NCBI GenBank assembly: GCA_964524145.1 | Contig: CAZGCA010000036.1 | Span: 1-55,018 of the forward strand | DNA: 55,018 bases | Direction of reading: 5' to 3' | Origin: CAZGCA01 sp964524145 | GTDB taxonomy: Bacteria > Hydrogenedentota > CAZGCA01 | Shown here: in pieces, positions 25,624 to 34,770 of the stretch | Position numbering within the stretch: the first letter of the stretch is position 1 | Layout of the letters: each line of letters opens with the position of its first letter | Program-made: the position numbers and the translations under genes | Notes under the pieces: model-generated | Database searches by the model: none | Told to the model about the DNA's origin: nothing | The model's input: only the letters and a program-made list of their open reading frames with translations

Positions 25624-26463
25624 ATGACCGCCGAACATCGCAGTGACAAGGTGCGGTATCCCGTGGTCAGCGGCGCGTTCTATTCGGACAATCCGGAACG
25701 GCTCAGCCACAACGTGCAGCAGATGCTCGCCGAGGCCCCGTGTGCGCAGATCGAGGGCACGCTTGTGGCGCTCGTGGTGCCGCATGCGGGATTTGTCTAC
25801 TCGGGCCCTGTTGCGGCATGCTCATATAATCTTCTGTTCTCTCAACGGCCCGAACGGGCGGTGCTTATCGGATCATCCCATCGCTACAGCATTCCAACCT
25901 GCTCGGTCTACCCGGGTGGTAAGTTCACAGTGCCGACAGGGGAGTTTCGCGTCGACGCAGAAGCCGCCGCGATGCTCATCTCCGACCAGGAGCTTGAGGT
26001 CATGTCGGAAGAGCCTCATGACGAAGAGCACTCGATCGAGGTGCAGTTGCCGTTTCTGAAGGAGTCTGTTGGCGAAATACCGATAGTGCCGATCTTGCTT
26101 GGACAACCGCAGCTCAGCTACTGCGCGCTCCTGGGGTCGAGGGTCGCGGCAATGGTTCGACGGTTTCCCTCGATCATCGTCGCGAGCACCGACCTGTCGC
26201 ACTATCACAGCCAGGAAAGAGCCGTAAAGCTCGACACGGTTGCAACCGACGCGATGGTAACGCTTTCGCCTGACGACCTGTGGAAGAAGAGCCGGAGCCG
26301 CAGAACCGAACTGTGCGGGCTCGCCGCGGTCGTCACCACAATGTACGCTGCGCAAGAGCTCGGCGCAACGGAGGCGCGGCTGCTCAACTATGCGACAAGC
26401 GGCGACGCGTCCGGCGATTACGGCCGCGTGGTGGGGTACGCCTCGGTCGCGTTCTTAGCGTAG
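25624..26463 (+). CDS. AmmeMemoRadiSam system protein B (MEMO1 family)
   Basis: 279 residues of the MEMO family, related to non-haem iron dioxygenases. Visible conserved parts: YPVVSGAFYSDNPERL at the start, VVPHAGFVYSGPVAA with a metal-ligand His, HDEEHSIEVQLPFL with the second His, and STDLSHYHSQERA with further His. In AmmeMemoRadiSam systems a MEMO protein, an AMMECR1 protein and a radical SAM enzyme are encoded together; the reaction is unknown. The AMMECR1 partner is next, 25 bases downstream. Confidence 0.9.
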   Translation: MTAEHRSDKVRYPVVSGAFYSDNPERLSHNVQQMLAEAPCAQIEGTLVALVVPHAGFVYSGPVAACSYNLLFSQRPERAVLIGSSHRYSIPTCSVYPGGKFTVPTGEFRVDAEAAAMLISDQELEVMSEEPHDEEHSIEVQLPFLKESVGEIPIVPILLGQPQLSYCALLGSRVAAMVRRFPSIIVASTDLSHYHSQERAVKLDTVATDAMVTLSPDDLWKKSRSRRTELCGLAAVVTTMYAAQELGATEARLLNYATSGDASGDYGRVVGYASVAFLA

Positions 26464-26488
26464 GTGCGGGAACACTGGGGAGACAGCA

Positions 26489-27046
26489 GTGGGTGAACCT
26501 GATCGGCACACTCCGGAACAGAAAGCGGCTTTGCTGAAGCTGGCACGCGACACGATCGCTTCCCGTCTCACAGACACGCCTCGGCCCGGAGACACTTCGG
26601 ACGCCGAATTGAAAGAGAAGAGGGGCGCGTTCGTGACGCTCAGGAAACGCGGAGCGCTCAGAGGGTGTATCGGCGAGATAGAGGCTACCCAGCCGCTTTG
26701 GGATGTCGTCGGAAAGATGGCCATACAATCCGCTTTCCACGATCCACGATTCCCGACACTCACCAAGGCCGAACTCGACAAGATCGAGATAGAAATATCC
26801 GTCTTGACGCCGATGGAACGAATAGCTGGACCCGAAGAGATCGAGATCGGCGTACACGGCCTTTTCATTCGAAAAGGGTTCAACTCCGGGCTGCTGTTGC
26901 CCCAGGTCGCGACCAGATACGACTGGGACCCGGTGACGTTTCTACAACAAACCTGCCATAAAGCCGGGCTTGGAACGGACGACTGGAAGAGCGACGCACA
27001 GATTTGGCGTTTCTCGGCAGAGATCTTCTCTGAGAAGAACGGTTGA
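26489..27046 (+). CDS. AmmeMemoRadiSam system protein A (AMMECR1 domain)
   Basis: 185 residues with the AMMECR1 signature LRGCIGEIEA (residues about 56-65) and the second conserved part GVHGLFIRKGFNSGLLLPQVA followed by the WDPVTFLQQTCHKAGL segment. Start is GTG 26489 after GGGGAGACAGC. It completes a B-A pair; no radical SAM gene follows in this window. The downstream gap 27047-27238 holds the promoter of the next operon. Confidence 0.9.
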   Translation: MGEPDRHTPEQKAALLKLARDTIASRLTDTPRPGDTSDAELKEKRGAFVTLRKRGALRGCIGEIEATQPLWDVVGKMAIQSAFHDPRFPTLTKAELDKIEIEISVLTPMERIAGPEEIEIGVHGLFIRKGFNSGLLLPQVATRYDWDPVTFLQQTCHKAGLGTDDWKSDAQIWRFSAEIFSEKNG

Positions 27047-27134
27047 GGTCCGGCGCGTTCGCGTAGCGTTTTGAGTTGAGCCGCCTCTTGCACATCTACT
27101 GCCGCCCGCTCCTATGAGCCGGTTGGATTGCCGC

Positions 27135-27164
27135 TGGGCAATGCACCCCCTGAGGATGTATACT
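27135..27164 (+). promoter_or_regulatory. Possible promoter of the DUF4838 operon
   Basis: TGGGCA (27135-27140), 18 bases, TATACT (27159-27164). The -10 box is good and the -35 box partial. It lies about 70 bases before ATG 27239. Confidence 0.4.
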
Positions 27165-27238
27165 CTGTCGGAAGAGAGTCGATACGGAAAGCGGAAACGC
27201 TACTCTGTCCAGCAAGAAGAACCGAGAGGGCAAGACCA

Positions 27239-29383
27239 ATGAGAAAAGACAGAATGATCTATGGAAGCAGGTTTGTTCTTGGTGTGTGTTTGGCGGCGTT
27301 GACGTGCCTGGGCGGTACGGGTTATGCCAGCCCTCCCGGCGAACCGATCGAGCTTGTGAAAGGGAGCCGGTCGGCGCATGCGATCGTCATAGCGCAGGAG
27401 GCGTCAGACGCCGAGGTGCACGCGGCAGAAGAACTCAAACGGTACATCGGTGAAATGACCGACTGCACGCTCCCCATTGTCCGGGGCGGTGACAACACCC
27501 ACGACGGGCCGTTTGTCTGTATCGGTATGTCCAAAATCGCTGCCGGGTTAGCGCCGGATTTCGACATGGCGGCCCTGAAGGAAGAGGGGATCGCCATCAG
27601 GACGGTCGGCCCCAACATACTTCTGCTGGGTTCGCGCACGCGTGGCGCGCTCTACGCAACCCATACCTTTCTCGAACAACTTGGCGTTCGGTTCTACGCA
27701 CCGGACGTCGAGCGCGTGCCGAAGCGGACAGCAATTACGGTTTCGCCGACCGACATGACCCATCACGCTTCTTTTCCCTACCGGCTCATCACGTATCCGG
27801 GAAGCCTACACCCGCGTTTCTCTGTCAAGTTGAAGATCAATCTGAATCCTTATGGCCTTAAGAAGATGGGCGGGGGATACCGGCCGTCGAGGCACATGAC
27901 GCACACCTTTTACGCTCTGGTGCCGCCTCAAACCTATTTCGACGACCATCCAGAGTACTTCGCTCTTGTCGACGGGGAGCGGCAGCGCGATTTTTCCCAG
28001 TTGTGCCTGACGAATCCCGGCACCATCCGCGTTGCCACCGAGACCGTACTAAGATGGATCGAAGAGGAGCCGGACGCATACAGCTTCGGCGTTGTACAGA
28101 ACGATTGGCTGAAGAACTGCGAATGCGAGCAGTGCAAGGCCATAGACGATCGGGAAGGGACTCCGGCCGGTTCGCTTATCTACTTCTGCAACGAGATCGC
28201 AAAGGTGATCGCGGAGAAGTACCCGGAAGTGGGGCTCGACGGGCGGCCCAGAAAGATGATCCACACCATCGCGTACACCTACACGGAACCCCCTCCCAAG
28301 GCTCTGAAACCCGCCCCGAACCTGACCGTCACCCTGTGTCACATGTATCCGTCCTGCGACAGCCACCCAATCGAAACGTGCCCGAAAGACGCTCGATACT
28401 TCGAGCATCTTACAGGGTGGTTGGCGCTGACCGACAACGTGATGGTCTGGCACTATCTTGTGGACTTCACCCACTTCAGCCTCCCGTTCCCGAATTTCAA
28501 TGCCATCCGAGCGGACCTGCCTATGTACGCGCGGCGCGGTGTTCAGGGGTTTCTCGGCCAGGCCGCACCCATGGGCTCCGGCAACGAGATGGGCGAACTG
28601 CGCAACTATGTGTGCGCCAAGCTCGCCTGGAACATCAACGAAGACGTGGACGCGCTGATCGATGATTTCATGGACGGCTTCTTCGGTCCGGCTGCAGGCC
28701 CTATGCGCAAGCACTTCAACTTGATCCACAAGGAAGTCGAAGATCCCGACCGCCACATGCACCTCTATTCCGGCCTCGAGGCGGGCTATCTGACCGACGA
28801 TGTCATGACGAGAATCGGTGAACTGTTCGACGAAGCCGAGGCTGCGGTCAGAGACGACCCGGCGCTGTTGAAGCGGGTGCGCAAGGAGCGCATGGGGGAG
28901 TGGTACGCTCACCTTATCTCGCACCCGCGACTCGTAGCCAGGGAAGGGTTTATCGAAACCGTCGACCGCGAACAACGTAAGATATGGCTCGATAACTACC
29001 TGAAGACGGCCAAATCGAGCGGGATAACCCGACACTGCGAAGATCTGCCCATGCGCGTGTTTGAAACGCGACAACGGTTCCTCACGCAAAAGCACGACAT
29101 TATCCTCATGGCCGAACTCGCTCCGACGATCATGCAGATCATGGGTGAGGCCATGTCGGCCGCGCGCGAGATCGCTCATCCCATTGACGGAAGACCACAC
29201 TACGATGTCTACGACATGAAACTTTCCGCACCGAAACGCTGGTTCGGCACTAACGGCATGACCGTATTGGAGCACTACTGGACCGAGTACGGTGTCAGCC
29301 AATACTCCACTACCGATATCTGGCAACGGTACTTGTCGGAAGAGAAGTTCAAACAACTTCTCGAGCCGCGCCTGGTGGACTGA
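27239..29383 (+). CDS. DUF4838 secreted protein (glycoside-hydrolase-like)
   Basis: 714 residues with a signal peptide (LGVCLAALTCLGGTGYA, cleavage after YAS). The first domain looks like the N-terminal domain of alpha-glucuronidases and hexosaminidases (DAEVHAAEELKRYIGEMTDCTLPIV; LLGSRTRGALYATHTFLEQLGVRFYAPDVERVP). The DUF4838 region follows (HMTHTFYALVPPQTYFDDHPEYFALVDGERQ, QLCLTNPGTI, NDWLKNCECEQCKAID). The family is abundant in glycan-degrading PVC and Bacteroidota genomes, and its specificity is not established. The ATG at 27239 follows GAGAGGG. It precedes an exported ADP-ribosylglycohydrolase-like gene and a sugar importer, so a role in releasing an imported saccharide is reasonable but inferred. 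Confidence 0.8.
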   Translation: MRKDRMIYGSRFVLGVCLAALTCLGGTGYASPPGEPIELVKGSRSAHAIVIAQEASDAEVHAAEELKRYIGEMTDCTLPIVRGGDNTHDGPFVCIGMSKIAAGLAPDFDMAALKEEGIAIRTVGPNILLLGSRTRGALYATHTFLEQLGVRFYAPDVERVPKRTAITVSPTDMTHHASFPYRLITYPGSLHPRFSVKLKINLNPYGLKKMGGGYRPSRHMTHTFYALVPPQTYFDDHPEYFALVDGERQRDFSQLCLTNPGTIRVATETVLRWIEEEPDAYSFGVVQNDWLKNCECEQCKAIDDREGTPAGSLIYFCNEIAKVIAEKYPEVGLDGRPRKMIHTIAYTYTEPPPKALKPAPNLTVTLCHMYPSCDSHPIETCPKDARYFEHLTGWLALTDNVMVWHYLVDFTHFSLPFPNFNAIRADLPMYARRGVQGFLGQAAPMGSGNEMGELRNYVCAKLAWNINEDVDALIDDFMDGFFGPAAGPMRKHFNLIHKEVEDPDRHMHLYSGLEAGYLTDDVMTRIGELFDEAEAAVRDDPALLKRVRKERMGEWYAHLISHPRLVAREGFIETVDREQRKIWLDNYLKTAKSSGITRHCEDLPMRVFETRQRFLTQKHDIILMAELAPTIMQIMGEAMSAAREIAHPIDGRPHYDVYDMKLSAPKRWFGTNGMTVLEHYWTEYGVSQYSTTDIWQRYLSEEKFKQLLEPRLVD

Positions 29384-29474
29384 CGCTGACGCAACCCTTA
29401 TCCTGGAGCGCGACGAGTATTTGTTTCCGCTTGTCGCGGCACAACCGGTTGTGAAAACATCCCACTCATTGGGT

Positions 29475-29504
29475 TTGCTCTATCAACACGGCAATCAGTA
29501 TAAT
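29475..29504 (+). promoter_or_regulatory. Possible promoter before the ADP-ribosylglycohydrolase gene
   Basis: TTGCTC (29475-29480), 18 bases, perfect TATAAT (29499-29504), about 49 bases before the GTG start at 29553. It would let the downstream four genes be expressed without DUF4838. Confidence 0.5.
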
Positions 29505-29552
29505 AGCCGCGGTGGAGATGGTTGCCGGTTATCACATGGAAGGAGAGTGCCC

Positions 29553-31133
29553 GTGAGCGTTCGACGGTTGGTGTTTTCCCGTGCTTGGTGCGCAGTACCC
29601 TTGATCGCATTGGCGTGTGCCATGGTCGCGCATGGTGACGCCCAGGAAACCCGCGAGCTCAAACTGTCTGTACTTGAAGACAAGATCCGCGGCGGGTTGG
29701 CCGGCCAGATGGTCGGGGTGAGTTACGGCGCGCCAACCGAGTTCCGAGCCCTCGGAACAATCTACGACAAAGAGATCGAGTGGAAACCCGGCAACGTGAA
29801 GAACTCGATCATGCAGGACGATCTTTACGTTGAAATGACGTTCGCCGAAGTGATGGACCGCGTCGGTCTGGACGCGACAACCGAGCAGTTCGGCGACGCG
29901 TTCCGCGATTCGAAGTACTGGCTGTGGCATGCGAACGCGAGCGCTCGCCGCCACCTGAACAACGGCGTCAAGGCCCCCATGTCGGGCCACCCGAAATACA
30001 ACATGCACGCCAACGATATCGATTTCCAGATCGAGGCCGACTTCATAGGGTTGATGACGCCGGGCATGCCCCAACTGACAATCGAGCTCTGCAACCGGGT
30101 GGGCCGCGTCATGAACTATGGCGACGGTCTGTACGGTGGCATGTTCGTGTGCGGCATGTATTCCGAGGCGTACTTCGAGAGCGACGTTCGCAAGGTCGTC
30201 GAGGCCGGTGTGGCCTGCCTGCCGCAAGGCAGCGGGTATCGCGCTATCATCGAAGACGTCGTCGCCGCACACGAGAAGTACCCGGATGACTGGAAGAAAT
30301 GCTGGCGCGCTATCAACGAGAAGTGGGACAAACACGATTCATGTCCCGACGGCGCGCTACGCCCTTTCAACATCGACGCGCGACTCAACGGCGCCTATAT
30401 TGCCATAGGTATGTTATACGGTGAAGGAGATGTCGCGAAGACGCTCGAGGTCTCGACCCGATGCGGCCAGGATTCTGACTGTAACCCCGCAAACGCCGCG
30501 GGAATACTTGGCGTCATGCTCGGCTACGACGCGCTCGACCAGAAATGGGTAGGCGGGATTGCCGAGATCCAGGACAAGGAGTTCAGCTATACGGACTACT
30601 CCTTCAACGACTTTATCGCCTCGACCAGGAAACGCGTCTTGCAGGCCGTTCGGCTCTCGGGAGGCGAAGTGAACGACGATCGCATAACCATCCCACTCAA
30701 AACTCCCGTGCCGCCCAAACTCGAGCAGTGGTCGATGGGCATCCCGGAAAAGAGTGTTCCGCCCAACGATCCGGCGTGGAAGTGGACCGGTGAATGGAAA
30801 GACCCGGCCGGGAAGTCACGCAAGTCTCGGGCCGCGCAAACCAGCAACAAAGGAGGTAACGAAGCCACCTTGGCATTCACCGGTTCGGCGGTCGGCATCG
30901 TGGGCGTCCTGTCGCAAGACGGCGGCATGGCGGACGTATACCTTGACGGCGTTAAGGCCGGCGTAATCAACGGCTACATAGTCCTGAGAACCATGGAGAA
31001 CGATCTGTGGCATACCTACGGTCTTGAGGACGGGCCGCACACGCTACGCATCGTCACGCTCGACGACGCCGATCCTCGCTCGAAGGGGAAAAAGATCGCC
31101 ATTCAGCGCGCGATTGTGTTCCGATCTGAGTAA
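29553..31133 (+). CDS. Exported ADP-ribosylglycohydrolase-family (DraG/ARH-like) protein
   Basis: 526 residues. A signal peptide (RAWCAVPLIALACAMVAHGDA) precedes an ARH/DraG fold: DKIRGGLAGQMVGVSYGAP at the start, the first metal motif as MQDDLYVEM (usually TDDT), and the second metal motif GQDSDCNPANAAGILG (usually GGDTDT.AAIAGA), both Asp pairs kept. After about residue 370 comes a C-terminal beta-rich module (VGIVGVLSQDGGMADVYLDGVKAGV) resembling carbohydrate-binding modules. The family removes ADP-ribose or related ribosides; the exported form here is more likely to act on an extracellular ribose-like glycoside than on a protein. GTG start behind GGAAGGAGAG. Followed by a ribose-type importer. 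Confidence 0.85.
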   Translation: MSVRRLVFSRAWCAVPLIALACAMVAHGDAQETRELKLSVLEDKIRGGLAGQMVGVSYGAPTEFRALGTIYDKEIEWKPGNVKNSIMQDDLYVEMTFAEVMDRVGLDATTEQFGDAFRDSKYWLWHANASARRHLNNGVKAPMSGHPKYNMHANDIDFQIEADFIGLMTPGMPQLTIELCNRVGRVMNYGDGLYGGMFVCGMYSEAYFESDVRKVVEAGVACLPQGSGYRAIIEDVVAAHEKYPDDWKKCWRAINEKWDKHDSCPDGALRPFNIDARLNGAYIAIGMLYGEGDVAKTLEVSTRCGQDSDCNPANAAGILGVMLGYDALDQKWVGGIAEIQDKEFSYTDYSFNDFIASTRKRVLQAVRLSGGEVNDDRITIPLKTPVPPKLEQWSMGIPEKSVPPNDPAWKWTGEWKDPAGKSRKSRAAQTSNKGGNEATLAFTGSAVGIVGVLSQDGGMADVYLDGVKAGVINGYIVLRTMENDLWHTYGLEDGPHTLRIVTLDDADPRSKGKKIAIQRAIVFRSE

Positions 31134-31194
31134 CAAAAGGCAGGAGTATGGCCCGGGGCCGACGCTCGCGCGGCACGGGGCATCAGGAGGCACC

Positions 31195-32166
31195 ATGGAC
31201 TATCGGTTTAGCAAACACGTTGTCATAGCTGTCTTTGGTATCGTGGGGATCGGTCTGTTGTCGGCCGGATGTGGACCCTCGGATGGGGACAAGGCCGCCG
31301 TTGACGACAAACCTCGTATCGCCCTGATCATGAAGTCGCTGGCGAACGAGTTCTTTACCACGATGGCCGACGGCGCCAAAACGCATCAACAGACGCACGC
31401 GGACCAGTATGATCTCATTGTCAACGGTACCAAAGACGAGCGCGACCTGAGCCAGCAGGTTGTGCTGGTCGAGCAGATGGTGGCCAAGCGCGTGGACGCG
31501 ATTGTGATTGCTCCCGCCGACTCGAAGGCCCTTGTACCCGTGTGCAAACGAGCGATGGGTGCGGGAATCGTCGTCATCAACATCGACAACAAGCTCGACG
31601 ATCAAGTGCTCGCCTCGGCCGGGGTGCAGATACCCTTTGTCGGCCCTGATAACCGCGCAGGCGCACGCAAGGTCGGCGAAGCGCTGGGCGCGCAGCTTCA
31701 ACCCGGCGACAAGGTCGCCATTATTGAAGGGGTCCCCACGGCGTTTAACGCGCAGCAGCGTCGTCTGGGCTTCGAGGACGCCATGAAACACGCCGGTGTG
31801 AATGTCGTCAGCGTTCAGAGCGGCCAATGGGAGATGGCCAAGGCGAACACGGTCGCTTCCGCCATGCTGAGCGAACATCCCGACCTCAAAGCCCTGCTGG
31901 CTTCGAACGACAGCATGGCCTTGGGCGCTGTGGCGGCGGTGAAAGCCGCGGGCAAGACCGAAGATGTCGCCGTGGTCGGCTTCGACAACATCTCCGCCAT
32001 TCAGGCGATGATCAAGGATGGTCTCGTTCTGGCAACGGCCGATCAGCATGCGGACCAGCTCGCGGTGTACGGCATCCAGTTCGCCTTGCAGATACTGAAT
32101 GACGCCGCCCCCCCCGCCGACAAACAAACCCCCGTTGACCTCATCACCGTCGAAAGCCTCCAGTAA
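31195..32166 (+). CDS. Ribose-type sugar ABC transporter, substrate-binding lipoprotein
   Basis: 323 residues. The N-terminus is a lipoprotein signal (hydrophobic run to LLSAGCGPS, Cys26 lipidated). The mature part is a periplasmic-binding-protein-1-like fold of the RbsB/LacI type: PRIALIMKSLANEFFTTMADGAK, DAIVIAPADSKALVP, VVINIDNKLDD, and NDSMALGAVAAVKAAGKTEDVAVVGFDN. It catches the sugar for the ATPase and permease that follow. ATG 31195 is preceded by AGGAGG at four bases. Confidence 0.92.
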   Translation: MDYRFSKHVVIAVFGIVGIGLLSAGCGPSDGDKAAVDDKPRIALIMKSLANEFFTTMADGAKTHQQTHADQYDLIVNGTKDERDLSQQVVLVEQMVAKRVDAIVIAPADSKALVPVCKRAMGAGIVVINIDNKLDDQVLASAGVQIPFVGPDNRAGARKVGEALGAQLQPGDKVAIIEGVPTAFNAQQRRLGFEDAMKHAGVNVVSVQSGQWEMAKANTVASAMLSEHPDLKALLASNDSMALGAVAAVKAAGKTEDVAVVGFDNISAIQAMIKDGLVLATADQHADQLAVYGIQFALQILNDAAPPADKQTPVDLITVESLQ

Positions 32167-32169
32167 CGA

Positions 32170-33708
32170 ATGAGTACCGACCGTGACACGCCGTTCTTGA
32201 GTATTCGCGAGCTGAACAAAAGCTATGCTGTGCCGGTTCTCATCGACGTGCATTTCGATCTCTGCGCCGGTGAGGTCCATGCGCTCGTTGGTGCCAACGG
32301 AGCAGGCAAATCCACCTTGGCGCGTATCATCTGTGGCCTGACCGACCCGGATAGTGGGTGCATGACATTGCAGGGGCAGCCGCACGCACCCTCCGACAAA
32401 GCCGAAGCGGAACGCCTCGGCGTTTACATGGTTCTGCAGGAACCCAACCTCATCGGCACGCTTACAATCGCCGAAAACCTTTTCTTGAACCGCATGCCGC
32501 ACAGTCTCGGGTTTGTCCGGTATCAGAAGATGGACGACGATGCACGACGTGCTTTGGCTATGGTGGGATTGAGCGACTTCGATCCAACCGTGCCGGTCGC
32601 TCAGCTCGGTGTCGGGCAGCAGCAGTTGGTGGAGATCGCCCAGGCGCTGTCTCACGCCTGCCGGCTACTGATCCTCGACGAGCCGACGGCACCCCTGACC
32701 GACCCGGAGATCGATCTGCTGTTCAAGCATATCGAACGGCTCAAGCGTGAGGGCGTCGGCATCATCTACATAAGTCACCGGTTGGCAGAGATTCGCCGGA
32801 TTGCCGACCGGGTCACCGTGCTCCGGGACGGCTGCGTGGTGGACACTCGCCCGGTGGAGGGGATTACCCTTGACAAAATCGTGCAGTTGATGACCGGTCG
32901 CGATGCAGTGGCTGAGATCGACACGGGAACAAGACAGATCGGTGGCGTGGCGATGCGGGTCGAAGGCCTCTGTCGCGGCAATACGGTGCGCAACGTCAGC
33001 TTTGAGGTGCGCCGCGGCGAGATTCTCGGTGTTGCCGGACTCGTGGGATCTGGTCGCACCGAAACGATGCGTGCCATCTTTGGTGCTGACCAGCCTGACG
33101 CGGGGCAGGTCATGCTCGGGGAGAGCAACACCCCCATCAGGACACATCAGCCCCGTGACGCGGTCCGGGCAGGGATCGGTCTTGTTCCCGAAGATCGCAA
33201 AGCCCACGGGCTGCTTCTGCCTCAGCCGGTCCGCACCAACATCACCTTGGCGCGCCTGCGCGACGTGATGGGACCCAAGGGATGGATAGATCCTGAGCTC
33301 GAGCGAAACGCCGCCGAGACCCTGCGCAGGTCTCTGGATGTCCGCAGCACGTCCGTTGAGCAGCCGGTTGAAGAACTCAGCGGAGGCAATCAGCAAAAGG
33401 TTGTCATTGCCCGATGGCTTATGCGCGACAGTGACGTGCTGTTGTTCGATGAGCCCACGCGCGGCATTGACGTGGGGACAAAATGGACTGTGTACGAATT
33501 GCTTGGCGAACTCGCCCGCCGGGGCAAGGCGATCGTCGTGGTGTCCAGCGACCTTCCGGAACTGATGTCGATTTGCGACCGGATCGCGGTGATGTCGGCG
33601 GGAGAATTGGTCGCGACGTTCAAACGCGGTCAATGGACGCAGGAAAGCATCATGGCTGCAGCGATCAGCGGGTATATCGAACACGCAGGCGTGCAGGAGA
33701 CCAACTGA
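32170..33708 (+). CDS. Ribose-type sugar ABC transporter, double ATPase (RbsA-like)
   Basis: 512-residue tandem ATPase. Domain 1 has Walker A GANGAGKST, signature LGVGQQQLVEIAQAL and Walker B LLILDEPTAPL. Domain 2 has the degenerate first loop GLVGSGRTE typical of this class, signature LSGGNQQKVVIARWL and LLFDEPTRGIDVGTK. Such proteins energise uptake of ribose, xylose, galactose or autoinducer-2. It starts three bases after the binding-protein stop. Confidence 0.94.
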   Translation: MSTDRDTPFLSIRELNKSYAVPVLIDVHFDLCAGEVHALVGANGAGKSTLARIICGLTDPDSGCMTLQGQPHAPSDKAEAERLGVYMVLQEPNLIGTLTIAENLFLNRMPHSLGFVRYQKMDDDARRALAMVGLSDFDPTVPVAQLGVGQQQLVEIAQALSHACRLLILDEPTAPLTDPEIDLLFKHIERLKREGVGIIYISHRLAEIRRIADRVTVLRDGCVVDTRPVEGITLDKIVQLMTGRDAVAEIDTGTRQIGGVAMRVEGLCRGNTVRNVSFEVRRGEILGVAGLVGSGRTETMRAIFGADQPDAGQVMLGESNTPIRTHQPRDAVRAGIGLVPEDRKAHGLLLPQPVRTNITLARLRDVMGPKGWIDPELERNAAETLRRSLDVRSTSVEQPVEELSGGNQQKVVIARWLMRDSDVLLFDEPTRGIDVGTKWTVYELLGELARRGKAIVVVSSDLPELMSICDRIAVMSAGELVATFKRGQWTQESIMAAAISGYIEHAGVQETN

Positions 33709-33711
33709 CAA

Positions 33712-34722
33712 GTGGATAACGCGACCAAGCCATCGCGGCCCCAAAAGCAAGGCATACCCGCCACATACGACCGCCTGTGGGGCAAGCGACTCGTTGCGGA
33801 CTATGTGGGGATGCTCGTCGTACTGGTTGCCCTGGTGGCGTTGTTTGGTGGATTAAGCGACCATTTCTTCACGGCCTTGACATTCACCACGCTGGCCAAC
33901 CAGATCCCCGACCTTACAGTGATCGCGGTCGGGATGACATTCGTCCTGGTCATTGCGGGAATAGACCTTTCGGTGGGTTCAGTGCTCGCCTTCAGTGGCG
34001 CGGTACTTGGCGTTGCCCTTGTCGACTGGCATTGGCCCCTCTGGCTGGGTGTGCCCCTGTGCATGGCCGTGGGGCTGGTGTGCGGCCTGATCAGCGGGGT
34101 CGTCACCGTGCGATGGACGATCCCGTCGTTTATCGTGACTCTCGGCATGCTCGAGATCGCCCGGGGAGGAGCCTATCTCGTGACGGGGTCGCAAACGAAG
34201 TATGTCGGCGCGACCGTTGAGGCCATCGGGACTCCCATGAAAGGCGTTGGCCTCTCGCCGGCGTTCTTCCTGGCGATCTTGATCGTGCTCGTTGGACACG
34301 TAGTCCTGCGACGCAGCGTTTTCGGCCGGCACGCTATCGCTATCGGAACCAACGAGCAAGCCGTCCGGCTCTCAGGTATCGATCCGCGACCCGTGAAGGT
34401 TGTCGTCTTCGCTCTCTCCGGACTCATGACCGGTCTTGGCGGTGTGTTTCACTGTTCCCGGCTGGCCGCGGCGGATCCCAATGCAGGTGTTGGTTTGGAA
34501 CTGTCGGCGATTGCGGCCGTCGTGATCGGCGGAACCAGTCTTATGGGGGGGCGCGGATCGGTCATCAACAGCTTCCTGGGAGTGTTGATCATCGCCGTGC
34601 TACAAGCGGGGCTGGCACAAATCGGCGCCTCGGAGCCGACCAAACGGTTGATTACCGGTGCTGTGATTGTTGTCGCGGTCATTGCCGACGCGTACCGGCA
34701 CAGACTTTCCACGCGACGGTGA
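33712..34722 (+). CDS. Ribose-type sugar ABC transporter, permease (RbsC-like)
   Basis: 336 residues with about eight to ten membrane helices and the BPD_transp_2 signature: LTVIAVGMTFVLVIAGIDLSVGSVLAFSG, and GRHAIAIGTNEQAVRLSGIDPRPVKVVVF in the coupling region, and SAIAAVVIGGTSLMGGRGSV late. It starts at GTG 33712, three bases after the ATPase stop. Only one permease gene is present, so it probably forms a homodimer as RbsC does. The operon ends here, convergent with the pseudokinase gene (48-base gap). Confidence 0.93.
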   Translation: MDNATKPSRPQKQGIPATYDRLWGKRLVADYVGMLVVLVALVALFGGLSDHFFTALTFTTLANQIPDLTVIAVGMTFVLVIAGIDLSVGSVLAFSGAVLGVALVDWHWPLWLGVPLCMAVGLVCGLISGVVTVRWTIPSFIVTLGMLEIARGGAYLVTGSQTKYVGATVEAIGTPMKGVGLSPAFFLAILIVLVGHVVLRRSVFGRHAIAIGTNEQAVRLSGIDPRPVKVVVFALSGLMTGLGGVFHCSRLAAADPNAGVGLELSAIAAVVIGGTSLMGGRGSVINSFLGVLIIAVLQAGLAQIGASEPTKRLITGAVIVVAVIADAYRHRLSTRR

Positions 34723-34770
34723 GGATGGTCTCTGAACCGGTCCGGCCGCTGCAAGACAGGAACGTTGGGA

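Noticed and set aside
31183..32655. 490-codon open frame opposite the sugar-binding protein and ATPase genes
   Set aside because: Antisense to well-supported transporter genes.
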